NCBI GenBank assembly: GCA_964035545.1
Contig: OZ037772.1
Coordinates: 6,011,389 to 6,075,388 of the forward strand
DNA: 64,000 bases
Reading direction: 5' to 3'
Source: Bugula neritina
Lineage: Eukaryota > Bryozoa > Gymnolaemata > Cheilostomatida > Bugulidae
Under the pieces are notes generated by a model. That model searched no databases, was not told the origin of the DNA, and saw only the letters and a list, made by a program, of their open reading frames with translations. Made by a program: the position numbers and the translations under genes. Shown here one piece after another: positions 1 to 21,900 of the stretch. Each line of letters begins with the position of its first letter. Position 1 is the stretch's first letter.

Positions 1-360
1 ATTCCAGAAATGGCTAAATTTAGCAACGTGAATAATATAGGACACATTGATGTCATTTTCAGTACATCTTTTTAACATTTTGATTCCCATTTAAAATGAC
101 AACTAAAGCTAAAATTTCACCTTAAACTTTAAATGTTTTTCAACTAAAGTTTAACTTAATTTACTAGGCAATTAAGGATAAACAAATTGATGCCCTTTTC
201 ATTTCATTTTGGTAACATTCTGATCAAAATTTAAAACAGCAAGTATACTACGTACTTAATTGCCAGGCCTTAAACTTGAAATACTATTTCAGAAAAAATA
301 AATTTAATTTAATTGACATTAACAACCAAGGTTGAACATAGTAATGTGGAATCGCCATAC

Positions 361-9098
<8,738 letters not shown>

Positions 9099-9537
9099 TC
9101 TCCTTTAAAAACTGATACCAGTCATTCAAGAACCAAATATACTAGTCGTCTAGCATTTATAAAAAGCTGTACAGATACTATAAGAATGAATGAAGATCTT
9201 TCTATGCCAGCTCAAAGACAACCTTGGCCTTTGCTTAGTTTCATAGAATCAGGTTGTCGCTTCGACGGAAAGGTTTGCATGTGAATCTTATTGGAGTATG
9301 TGAATTACACCAGCTTATGAACATTTATTGCGTTTATCATTACTAGGCTATAATAAATAAGTGATATATTCAGTGTGATTGGCTGTAACTCCTTCCACAG
9401 GCGAATTGATTAGTCCCAATCATTTTCATTGTAATAGTTTCATGTTGCTTCACGTGTGATACATAAAATAGTTAAAGTTTCTTGAACTCATCCTTTTATT
9501 TATATTATAATTATTTATCAAATCAACAATATTCATA
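9099..9537. promoter_or_regulatory. Head-to-head intergenic region, candidate bidirectional promoter
   Basis: About 440 bp separate the divergent start codons of the collagen galactosyltransferase (minus) and ABCF1 (plus). It must hold both 5'UTRs and at least one promoter. Visible candidate elements are an inverted CCAAT box (ATTGG, about 9378) and a palindromic E-box CACGTG at 9451-9456. No clear TATA box sits at a convincing distance, but transcription starts cannot be placed by eye. Confidence 0.55.
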
Positions 9538-12500
9538 ATGCCAAAAAAATCAAAAAAGTCGGCAGAAAATGGGGATGGGAAATCAACCCCAGGGTCTGGT
9601 AAAACAGAAAAGAAAGTTTCCAAGAAAATGGCAAAACTAGCTTTGTTGGCAGGCAGTGACCCAGAATCTGAAGGAGAGGCAGACTTTGTAGAAAAAAGTA
9701 AAAATGGTTAGTGACATTCCTTTGACATCTTTTTTAGCAAACAAATAATTACAGTTTATTGCCAAAAATTAGCACTAAATTTTGCTTAAATTTAGTTGTA
9801 GTAGTCTGTAGGACTAGGAGTAGGAGGGCTAAAAAATAAAAATTAACACTAACAATTACATTTTTACAATAACTTGATGTTTAGCTCTAAATCCTTTTGA
9901 TTTTGATTCTACATTTTTTGTTTTTGATTTATTTGGGTTTATTTTTTGTTGATTTAATTGGAAATTTTTTTAATCAGATTCACAGTTGATGTTAGTTGGT
10001 GACTTAATCACTCTGACTGAAGAAATGAATACTGAATAGCAATGGTACTGATAGTGATACTGATAGCAATTTAGTCAGTAATGATTATCATTATGATTTT
10101 AACTACTTTAAGTCTGTAATTAGTAATCACTATTCAAATAAGCATCACCTACTCAAGGAGGTAGCATAGCAGACTATTGGCTAATAACTATAAGTTATTA
10201 GGTATAAATAATCGTATAACTACATGGCTATATCCTAATATTTTTGACTTAGTTCATTATTATCTGTATAACTGTTAGCCTGTTACTGTTTCCATAGGTA
10301 GTAGCTTAATGAGGATGTAACTTAGGATATGTTGAATAGTCATCTTGATCATTTTGAATTATTTTAGCTAGTAGTAGTAGAACTAATAATTATTGGTTTG
10401 CTTTGAATGAATTATGATAATCATTATGGGTTTTCGACTTGTAGTTATACTTATAGTAATATTGATTGCTGCTTAACCTTTTAGTTCAATGGTTTTCGCA
10501 CACTATATGATAGGCTTTAATTGTTATAACATTTTAACCTGATACGACTTCCTCTTGTGCTCTCTCTCTCTTGTAATCTTGAGTATGTAAATATAGTAGT
10601 CGTGAATTTGAGTATAAATGGTACAAGCAGAATAGGACTAATCTAATGTTGTGGCAAGCAGAATTTTATCTCGTCTATTTATCAAAAGAAACAAAATGAA
10701 TAAAAGCCTCGAATAATATAATTTTAAGTATGAATAAGGAGCAGTTGTGTAGCAAAACAATAGATACATAATAATAGTAATGCAGTTATTTAGTATTGCA
10801 ATATATTCTAAAAATTATCTAGTCTAAGTTTCAGGTATACTTCTAAATTTCATGTCATGTTTGACTTATGACAGAAAGTTATTGTAGTAGGAAGTAGTGC
10901 ACATTGAGGCTGGTTTTCTTCTGAGTCAGCCAAATTGTCAAATATGTATGATTTGTACGTTTCATAATTTTATTTTATGCTTAAGAGACAGTGCTTTTTG
11001 AGCTCAATCAAGTCTAATGGTACAATGCCTTCAGGGTCACCACACTTTAATATTCTCACAAATAATACTCAAACTGATTATAATTAATAGAGATTCCATT
11101 AGTTTGTATTCCGCATTTTAGTTTTAAAGTTATTGTCATGATGATATCAGATATAGCTGGCTGCATCTACATTCACTTGTAGCAATAAACTGCCTAGTAA
11201 AATGTCTGGCGAAGTTTGACTAAAAGTTTACTCAGTTATGCTGGGTATGATTTAGTTTGAATAGCAATCAATCTCGTTCAAACTCCAACTGTGGTGATAA
11301 TTTACTTTGAATCTGTTTCACACCGTCGTTGTAAGCCTCACTGTGAATTATTATCAAGCTGATCGCCTTCCCTACTGACTGATATTCAATGTGATTTATA
11401 TTTAAAGTGACTCATATTCGATTTGATTCGGAGTCAGTGTGAGTAATCATTATGGCTCATAGTCTTGATCTTGGGCAATGTTAATCACATGCAGTATTTT
11501 GGTCACCATTTGCCACTCTAACTTTGCAGTCCTCGACAAAACCTGCTTCTTTTTAGTCTGGCTATAGGCGAGAATATTCGATTTTTCTGTTGATCTGTCT
11601 CTTCAAATTTCAACACTTTTATCCTATTGGTTACTATTATTACTTGATGGTTCTACATAACTATATCTTTGGATGAATTTTTTACTATATTTTCTATTGT
11701 AATATATTCAGTGTATATTAGTTTCATAAGCAACTTTGTACTATTTACTTTATACTAATGTTTAACTCTGAACTTGTTCTGTCAACTCCCTGTTGATTGG
11801 TCAAATGATGCAGAGATATACTAATGCTCTTCCGGTGTAATATTTCAGATCTGAGTAAGTTGAAGAAACAGTCCAAGAAACAAGAGTCTGATGACGAGGA
11901 GGTGGACGAGGATTATAACCCTTATCTGGATCCTGAGGATAGGGAAAACGGTGTGGAGGGTGGTGACGCGCCCCCTACCGATGATACAGTGAGTTTTGTT
12001 TTAGATCTTTTTGCACCCAGCATATTGAAAGATCTGCTCAGTCTTACTGGAAGTAGACTACGATCCAAGAAGTCATTTGGAAGACACTCTCATCAAATGG
12101 TGGTATTAGTCGTAGAGAGCAAATCTTCTGTGACTTTTCAAAGATTTTTGATGAATATTATTTATCTTTTTTTATAAATGCAACCTGGAAGGTAAGAGAT
12201 GCTGAAAATAGATGAAAACTGTGACTAACTGTCAATTAGCTTTAGGGTTCATAGCGAAAATAAAAATTATTTTAATCATGAAAATCAGACAAGCAACAGT
12301 TGAAAAATTTCGCCCTTAAATTTAATTTTAGAGTATATGAATGGATTGTTTTCATTGGCTCGTATGTGTGCAAATTTTTAACACCTTTCTCTCCACCACT
12401 TACCATACTGATGAGTTGAGTGATACCAGAAAAAGCTGCCTTTCAATGTTGGAAATAGTTTGCAGTAAACTTTTGACTTTCTAGCTGCCACCAGTGCCAC

Positions 12501-12856
12501 TGTTTTCAATGCTCTAATCCTTTCAAAGTTATAAGTTTGGCTTATCAACTCATTGTCACCAATTAAAGGCAAAGTGTAACTTCTGCTAGTAAAGATAGGA
12601 CAGTTGTGAGACTGTGCTCCTGGTATGACTGACCCCTTGCTGTGTCTGTTGTGTGTCAGGCAGATGGTGCTGAGGCTAAACTCTCGAGAAAGGAGAAGAA
12701 GAAGCTGGCTAAGCAGAAGCAGTACAGCGACCAGTTGGAGGCTCTAAAGGCAGAAGATCAGTTTACTCTGTCTCAGGCGGAGAAGTCCGCCAAGTCTAGT
12801 AACCTCGTTGACAACGCCTTAGACATCAAGGTGAGGTAGTACTCTTCAGGTAGATA

Positions 12857-12949
<93 letters not shown>

Positions 12950-15900
12950 GTGTAGATATCAAGGTGCCCGCCACCCGCGCAGGACCACGGCGGTGAAAGG
13001 TGACCATATCAAAGTGTGTAATATGCAACATTCATATAATTTGAGTATTATATTTTGTGTATATATCAATGTAGATATTAAATATATAAAATCTAGATGT
13101 TGTGCAGAGATCAATGCGGATGTTAATGTATATAACATCTAGGTATTGTGTAGAGATCAATGTAGATATTAACTTGTTTAGACTTCCAGCTCATTTATCA
13201 TTTTGACTATAATTGTTTCCTACTATTGATAGGATTTATAGTGACAGGTTTTCCTGTTTCAATTTGAATTTTGCCTTTTCTTGTGTTCAGTTTGTACTGT
13301 GCACTTGTGAATCATCTGTAGGCTGTTGCTGGGCTGTGAAAAGTTCTCAAGTTTATCAATTTGATTGAAAATCTCTCTAATTAATGTTGGTTGTTGGTTA
13401 ATAAATTAGATAGTAAAGAGTTTTTTTATTGATATGTTTATTTAATACCAATATTTAGTATAAACGTATGAAACTGTTCTATTCACTATGTTAGCACTGT
13501 CACCCTCCACAAGTACAATAACTATCTATTGAATTTATAATAATATATTATATTAATGAATCATGCGAAGCTCTTTCTACTGGGCTACTGATTTGGCTTT
13601 CCAGATAATGCTTTGAGTAACAATTCTTCCAGGTTGAGAATTTCTCCATAAGTGCGAGAGGTAAAGACCTGTTTGTCAACGCGTCACTCACCATAACCAA
13701 CCAGAGAAGGTACGGTCTAGTCGGTCCTAACGGTCATGGGAAGACAACTTTACTCAACCACATGGCTCAGAGAAAACTCAACATTCCTCCCAACATAGAC
13801 ATCTTACTGTGTGAACAGGGTGGGTGGAAGTGATGTCATACCGGGTCTGTTGTTCCGTTTGTCTGTTGTAATGCTTGAGCGCTTGATTTGTGTATTTCTT
13901 TGATTTCCTAAATGTTGTGAAGGTTTTCTAGTATTTTGGAAAAGCAACATTGGATTCAGTTATCTTTGTGTCTTTTGGTGTTTCAGTCCAACTTGTGCCT
14001 TTTTAGTTTTTGACTTTTATTAAACTTTGCTTACCAACTTAGCATGTATAAAATAGTGGCTTTAAATGATATTCAGTTGTAATTTTGCTCCAGTTCTCTC
14101 ATCATTTTTACTGTTGTTTGTTTTGAGTGAGCAGCAGTATTGAGTGGATGATTGTTAGAGAGGTGAATGCCACAAATTCCTAACAGTATTCACCTAATTT
14201 TGCTTGACACTCAGAAAATGTATAGTCTGCGTTAATTAGAAGTTAGTTAGAGTCGGTAAGTCTTCTTGTAGCAGCCAGCACTGTCCGTGTTGTGACTCAT
14301 CTCTCTCCATACTCTGACTCATCTCTCTCCATACTCTGACTCATCTTTATACTCTGACTCATCTCTATACTCTGACTCATCTCTCCCTAATCTGACTCAT
14401 CTCTCCATACTCTGACTCATCTCTATACTCTGACTCATCTCTATACTCCGACTCATCTCTATACTCTGACTCATCTCTCTCTATACTCTGACTCATCTCT
14501 ATACTCCGACTCATCTCTATACTCTGACTCATCTCTCTCTGTACTCTGACTCATTTCTATACTCTGACTCATTTCTCTCTGACTCTGTTTCTTTTAGAGG
14601 TGAGGGCAGACAACACGCCGGCTATTCTTGCCGTTCTCAACGCTGACAAGAAGCGTCTGGAGCTGCTGGAACTCGAGAAAACGCTGACGGTTGAGTTTGA
14701 AAACGGAAATGCTGATGCCGGCGCTAAACTTAAAGAGGTCAGCAGAAGCTCTATCGTTTGTAAACATGAGTTGATGTTAAAGTTGTTAGTGTAGAGCAGG
14801 GGTGGGTAACTGGGGGCCTCAGGGCCACCTGTGGCCTTTTGCCCGTTTTTCAGTGGCCCTTTTAATGCTTACGGTAAGTAAAATCTGTCATTTTTATTCT
14901 GGTTAGCACACTACATAGATTTGGTGACAAATTACTTTATTATAATAAAATTTATTGTGTGTACAATCATGTGACCCTTGGTTTTGGCTGACTTTTGACC
15001 TTGACCCTCGAGCAAAAGAAGTTGCCCACTCCTGGTGTAAAGGATACACTAAGTGCTCAGATACTGGGGAAAAACCATGTGTACATGTAAAACAGGAAGT
15101 GGGGGAGGGTACAGGAAGTGGGGGATATAGGAAGTGGGGAATACAGGAGGCTAGTGAGGAAGTCCACTTATACTGTTACAATATTATACTCTATTTCATG
15201 TTGCTCATCATGTTATATTTGTCACAATCAGCCAAGATCTGAGTGGTTTTGTGGTCGGGGGGGGGGGGAGGGCCAAGCCTGTAGTTGCTATCTGAGACTA
15301 GAATCTGTCGTCACTAATAGTTGAATAATTCTAGTAGCTGTAGAGATCTATGATGTGACTGTACTCCTGCTCTAACTCTGGTGATAGACACACGGTTTCC
15401 CTTCTCTCCTTTCACAATTTTTTCTATTATTAGAAAGTTTGGTAGTTGCTATTCTAATCAGCACTATGCTTTGTATGCTGAGAACGTGCATTTTCGAATA
15501 TAGCGAGAAACACAATTTCATGTCATTGAGTTTATCTTCTGTTACACACCTCTACACAATAAATGAATTCATTATTTCTCAGTATTCTCAAAATGCAAAT
15601 ATTTATGAAATACCATGACCCTTTAACTCAGCATTGTAATACAACTCATTGAGTTATATTATATTTCTCAGGTGTACGAAGAGATGAAGGCTACAGGTGT
15701 AGACGCGGCTGAACCGAAGGCACGTCGTATTCTCGCTGGTTTGGGGTTCACAAAGGAGATGCAAGAGAGACCCACCAAACAGTTCTCTGGAGGTTGGAGA
15801 ATGAGAGTGTCTCTAGCTAGGTGAGATATCAGTACCAGCTAGGTGAGACCTATCAGCTAGGTGAGATATTAGCACCAGCTAGGTGAGATATTAGTACTAG

Positions 15901-18900
15901 CTAGGTGAGATATTAGTACCAGTTAGGTGAGTTATTAGTATCAGCTAGGTGAGTTATTAGTACCAGCTAGGTGAGATATTAGTACCAGCTAGGTGAGTTA
16001 TTAGTACCAGCTAGGTGAGATATTAGTACCAGCTAGGTGAGATATTAGTACCAGCTAGGTGAGTTATTAGTACCAGCTAGGTAAGTTATTAGTACCAGCT
16101 AGGTGAGCTATTAGTATCAGCTAGGTGAGTTATTAGCGCCAGCTAGGTAAGTTATTAGTACCAGGTAGGTGAGTTATTAGTATCAGCTAGGTGAGTTATC
16201 AGTAACTGTATATATTCTCAGAGCCCTGTTCCTCGAGCCCACTCTGCTCCTATTGGACGAGCCGACCAATCACCTTGACCTCAACGCCGTTATCTGGTTG
16301 GACAACTACCTACAGAACTGGAAGAAGACTCTCCTCATCGTATCCCACGACCAGTCCTTCCTGGACAACGTCTGCACCGACATCATCCACCTCGACATGC
16401 AGAAACTCTTCTACTACAGAGGGAATTATGGTACGTCTCTCTCTCTAGCTCACAGCACCAACTCTCTGGTGCTTTGTACTGAACACTCTTGTGTTGGTGG
16501 TGGCGGTGGTGGTGGTGGTAGTGGCGGTGGTAGTAGTGATATTAAACTTGAGTGTGTTATGATATATTTATACAAGTCTAAGCAGAATTGAGTGATCAGT
16601 ACACTGGTAACAGCTGGTATTATATGTAATAGATGGCTATCCAGTGGTTATACGCTGGTGGTAATGTTTATGTTTCTACTATGTGGAATGAATACCATCG
16701 TGTCTTTCATCTGGTGTCACATTTAAGTCAAATTCGATGATTATATATTTCTGTGTATGCATTGTATCATATAAAGGACTGTAAGGGTTGATTACTATCT
16801 CTAAGTAATAATAAATTAATCTCAAATCACTGATAAACATATAGATTTGCCTAAAGGGAACCGTTATTTGTACTCTTGTAGTATTTCTCATAGTTTACAT
16901 ATTCAGGAGTTGTCTGCTACTCTGTCAGATCAAGTTATTTGGGAGTTGTCTACTTAATACTGAACTCATTATATTGACCTATGAATTATTCATATGCATG
17001 TTATTTGATATTCTCATTTCACTATTCAGAAAATCCAGTGTCAATATTTTGGTCTAATTTAAACTCTTTCATGAAATCTAATTGGAAATATTCTAAATCA
17101 AAGCTGTATTCAGTTGTTTTTCTTACTAATTTGAATATATTTGCCGGAGATGATGTGAAGTAAAACAGTTTGTTATAGCTGAGCTGCTGTGATAACTTGT
17201 AGCCTCCTTTAAGAAGATGTTCCAGCAGAAACGCAAGGAGCAGATAAAAGACTATGAGAAGCAAGAGAAGCGACTCCGGGAGATGAAAGCTAGTGGCAAG
17301 TCGTCTAGAGATGCCGTAAGTCTAGCCTGTAGTTCTGAGCTGGTTTGGGCGGGTGGGGTCTTCTAGTCCCCTTTTGATTAGTTGAATCTATGAAGTTGCC
17401 ACGAAGAGTTGTATTGTTGTAGATTTATTTTGTCTTTTAGCTTTGAAAATCCGGGGTTTTCTTACTCCACCCGCTCATCATTGAATTTGTTTTTCGTATT
17501 CATTCTATGCTAAGTGGATTCTGTAAATCTCACACCTGATATAAAGTGTCAGGAGACATTTAAGTGTCAATCATTCTCAATGCCTATGCCAGCAGGTGCT
17601 TGTTTGAGTTAACATTTGAAACTAACATTGAGCTCATTGCTGACAGAATATTATTAGAAATGCAGGAAAGCATTACAAATAGCTTATAACTTGAATAATA
17701 CTTGAGTAATACTTGAAGCATACTTGAGAGTAAGACTAAAATAACTTTGATTATAAACAGCAAAATAAGTACAGGCTGAAAAAAATGAAACTCTAACTCC
17801 TTAAACTTTTCAGTTTCCTTTCTCCAAAACAAAAGAGTTCAGTTTCTTGATATGAGTATAGTATAACTAATATAAGGTTTAGTTTTCTTATTTGCAATTT
17901 TTTTAAAAAGAATGGAATAAATAGAAAAATATATTTAATAGGTAGTATACAGATTAAATATATACAAAGTTAAGATTGACTGAAGCTGTAATAGACACGT
18001 TGCTATGTGCTAGAATAGTGGTGTACTGCATGCAGTTATAAGTGTGGTAGTTAGTCCTAGTGCCACTGCTAATAGCGACGTATTTATACTGTGTATTATC
18101 TCCCCTGTGTTACACTTGGTCGCTGTACAGTAGCAGTGCAGTGAACCCCCTATATCCCAGCACGCATCATCCCCCTTGTAACCGGGATAACTTGCTACTT
18201 CCGCCTCTTGGAGGCATTTCCTCGAACCTGAATGATACAGAACCTGAATGATGAATAATTTGAGTACAGTGCTCCCTCCATATCTCACGGTTACAGTTGT
18301 CACGATATCCCGTAGGTCACGGGAAGGGCTTGAACCCCGTTTTGTGGCTCATGTGTGTATAGAGACAAAATGGCTAAATTTAGCAGATCTGTGAGTTAAA
18401 TCTGGTATTCTACTATGTCACGAATTGAAGTTTCGGGACCCACAGCTTAGTGAGATACGGAGGGAGCACTGTATTGATAAGACAAAAGAAGATTTAATTA
18501 AAATGGAAGAGATAGTAAGCCTAGGGCCACACTGTGCGTATTTTCGCATGCGAAAATTGAAATCACAAGTAGCAAAGGTGTCCACTGTGCGCGTTGAGAA
18601 AACCTTCGCACTTGTCGTTCTGCATTCTCAACGCAAGTGCGAATCGTCTCTGTCGTCGTCACCTAATTGGCTGATGGTTATTCAGCGAGCCCAACTTCTT
18701 TGTTTTAGTGCTACATTCCAGTAAATTGCGTTTTATTAAAAGCGAGTGCGATTTAAAAATGAAAGCTTTATTTATCACGCATCACTGACGCTACAGTGGA
18801 CACCTTTGCTACTTGTGATTTCAATTTTCGCCTGCGAAAATACGCACCGTGTGGCCCTAGGCTAAGCCAATCAATGTAGTAATCATTGATTGGCTCACTA

Positions 18901-21900
18901 TCAATGATTACTACATTGATAGTAATCATTGTAGTAATCATTGATACACAATGATTACTTTAGGGGTGTAGCTAAAGTTACACCCCTGTAACTTTAGCTA
19001 CACCCCTAAAGTTACAGAGGTGTAGCTTTAGGCCTTTCTACACCCCTGTAATGGTACCCCCTCTAGCTACACCCCTGTAATAGTGCCTCTCTGTGCCCCC
19101 TCTAGCTACACCACTGTACCCCTCTACTTACACTCCTGTACCCCCTCTAGCTACACCACTGCTATATAGAGCTGCTCACCACTCGCTGCCGCCAGTCCCT
19201 CCTCATACGGCACGACGTTCTTGTAGCAGACGGTGCAGTTGGTCTTCAGGTTGTCTTTGTTGGCCTTGGCCTTAGCCTCGTTCTTACAGCCGGAGACCTG
19301 GTCCCAGTCGCACTCGTAGCAGGATATGATGCTGCCATATGACACACTGACTAGTAGTAGAACTAGGGCTAGACATATCTCCTCCTTCCCTCTCATCATT
19401 CTAAATTATATATTCAATAGCTGATATTGGAGATTGTAGGTAAAAACGTTAAATTTTCCCAAACCCAAAACTCAAACCCTTAAATCCCAAACCTAAACTC
19501 CATTCTAAACACCCAACCTCACCACAAAACCTAATTTTGAAAATGTGCCATTTTACCTACTTTTCCATTTGTGCCTTTATTACCTGTGCAATTTTTACCA
19601 GACACCGATGTGGGGAGAAGCTCTAATAAATGATATATTCAATATGGAAACTAGAATTATGTAGAGAAACTCTTAATTACTACTTTGTTTAGAGTTCTGT
19701 GCATAGCTTTCGTTCCATAGTAATACTCGTTTTGCATGGGTTCTGTATATGAGCTGGGAGTGTAGCATGTTGTGTCACTTCTTATTATTTACGTATCTGG
19801 TAGAACTGTGTTATGATAACTCCCAGCCCTACAACTCTCCCTTTAATGTGATTTTATCATTTAATATGATCAATTGGGAAAACAAAAATTCTATTGGAAT
19901 GTTCATCAAAGTGATGAGACTTCAAACACCCCACTCCAAGTCTTAGACTAACATTTATAAACTCAAGCTATGCAGAACTCAGTACTTCCCAGCAGCTATT
20001 GGTACAGTAATTCTTCTTATTTACCCACTTCACCATCTTAAACAACCTACTATCACACTGTCAGGCTATAACTGTTACAATGACAGAGTACAGAATAAGA
20101 TAATTCAACCCTATAATAATATATACCTGTATTATTCACTTTGCTGGTGCTGTGGTCTGTGGGTTTGAGTGGTACTTTTACTCACTTAGTCAGTGAGTAG
20201 TACTGACTAATAGTCAGTGAGTAGTACTGATTAACAGTGAGTGAGTGTTGCTAGTTGATGAGTTACTGGTTGCCTCACCTTGCTGCCCACCTATGCTATA
20301 GTCCAACACACACTAATAGTGTTATATAATTGTATTGATACTGCTACTATTGATTAATTTCACACAGTAGACCATGTGCTGTATTCAGCAGTATTGAACA
20401 TAACACAATCGTTTTAATTACTAGTTGATATCAATGTGAGCTGCTTTCAATGCTATTCTTTAGCCAACTAACTCCCCATTATTCTCTATTGTGTTCCCAG
20501 CCACTGTGTACTTGTATTTTGGAGTTGTCTTTCTTTTCTCTTCTACCGCATTGCATTGTGGAATGAGAATATTAGTTGATAATTACTGAACTTTACCAGA
20601 GAAATGCATGCATTCTATTGATTGGTTTGAAGTAGTAAATTTTTGAACTATTGAAGCATAAATCTAATATTTCATGGTGCCAAATTGGACAGATTTACTG
20701 GGGATGCAAATGCAGGAGTAGAAAATTATTAGCTAATAATATTTACTAACACGTGTGTTTATAGATATGGCTTTTGCTTTGCAGCTTGAATATAACTTTA
20801 GATATAAACACAAAGAGTGAGCAACTTAATCGATAGAAAGTAAAAATGTGAAATTGGAAATGGTGCTCACTAAATGGTAATCGACTAAGTAGATCAAATC
20901 TGTGCCAACTTTCCAAACTGACCATTCTGCATTTTGATCACTTGAAAACCACACATATCAGCTCACTTTTTCGGTCACTGTGGGAAATCCACTTTGACAT
21001 GTCTTTCTTAGTGATAATAGGACTTATTTACAGCTAATTTAGTTTTTCTCTACTATATTTTCTACACTGTATTTAGCCTGAGCACCTGGTATCATAGTCG
21101 TGTGTTGTGTGTCTCACAGGAGAAGAAGGCTAAGGAAGCCCTGACCAGGAAGCAAGAGAAGAATCGCTCCAAACAGAAAAGCGCCGAAGAAGATGCGAAA
21201 CCAACAGAATTGTTACAGAGACCTCGGGAGTACCTCGTCAAGTTTACGTTTCCTGAGCCACCGCCTCTTAACCCACCCGTACTCGGACTCTATGGTTAGT
21301 TTGTGGAACCACAGGCTATTCTCTTGCTAGTGCTTGTCTCTCTAGCCAATACTGCAGGCCTATGAGAGTTACCAGGACCTATAAAGCCGAATTCACTGCT
21401 ATTTTATGTAATGACAAATAGAAAGATGAGGTTGTAAGTCCTAATAGAATGAAAGCAGTTCCTGAAATCTTCTTGAAGTCAACTGCTAGCTTTTGGATAA
21501 ATTTAAGGAAATGGAGATCTTTCATGTCCATTAGCTCTGGTCTAATGTCTGATTTTTTCTCATGGCTTTTGCAAATATCGTTTAGCCTTAAATAGATAAA
21601 TTGTATTTAGTTATAAACAGTAATGTTTTTCTAGGGTAAAACTGTGTCCTCTACTATCTAGACATCAGTTTTACTGTTACACATGTGTGTGAGTGTTATT
21701 GATTCAATACTTTCGACTATACAGCATAAATTGTAATTGGAGCCCATGCTAGATTTCCATGTGGAAAACAGTGGCCAACAGTTCTGTAGAGCAGACAACT
21801 CTGTGTTGTGTTGCAGACGTAGACTTTGCGTATTCCGGACAACCTGCGCTGTTTAAGAAGGTGAACTTTGGCATAGACATGTCTTCCAGGGTCGCAATCG

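Noticed and set aside
12846-13031. ORF encoding poly Tyr-Ile
   Set aside because: Translation of an AT dinucleotide tract. The same applies near 30.6, 60.5 and 62.9 kb.
18425-18724. 99-aa ORF starting [15 protein letters not shown]
   Set aside because: It spans the ends of two MITEs; the same N-terminal peptide arises from the related MITE at 2313, so it is repeat-derived.
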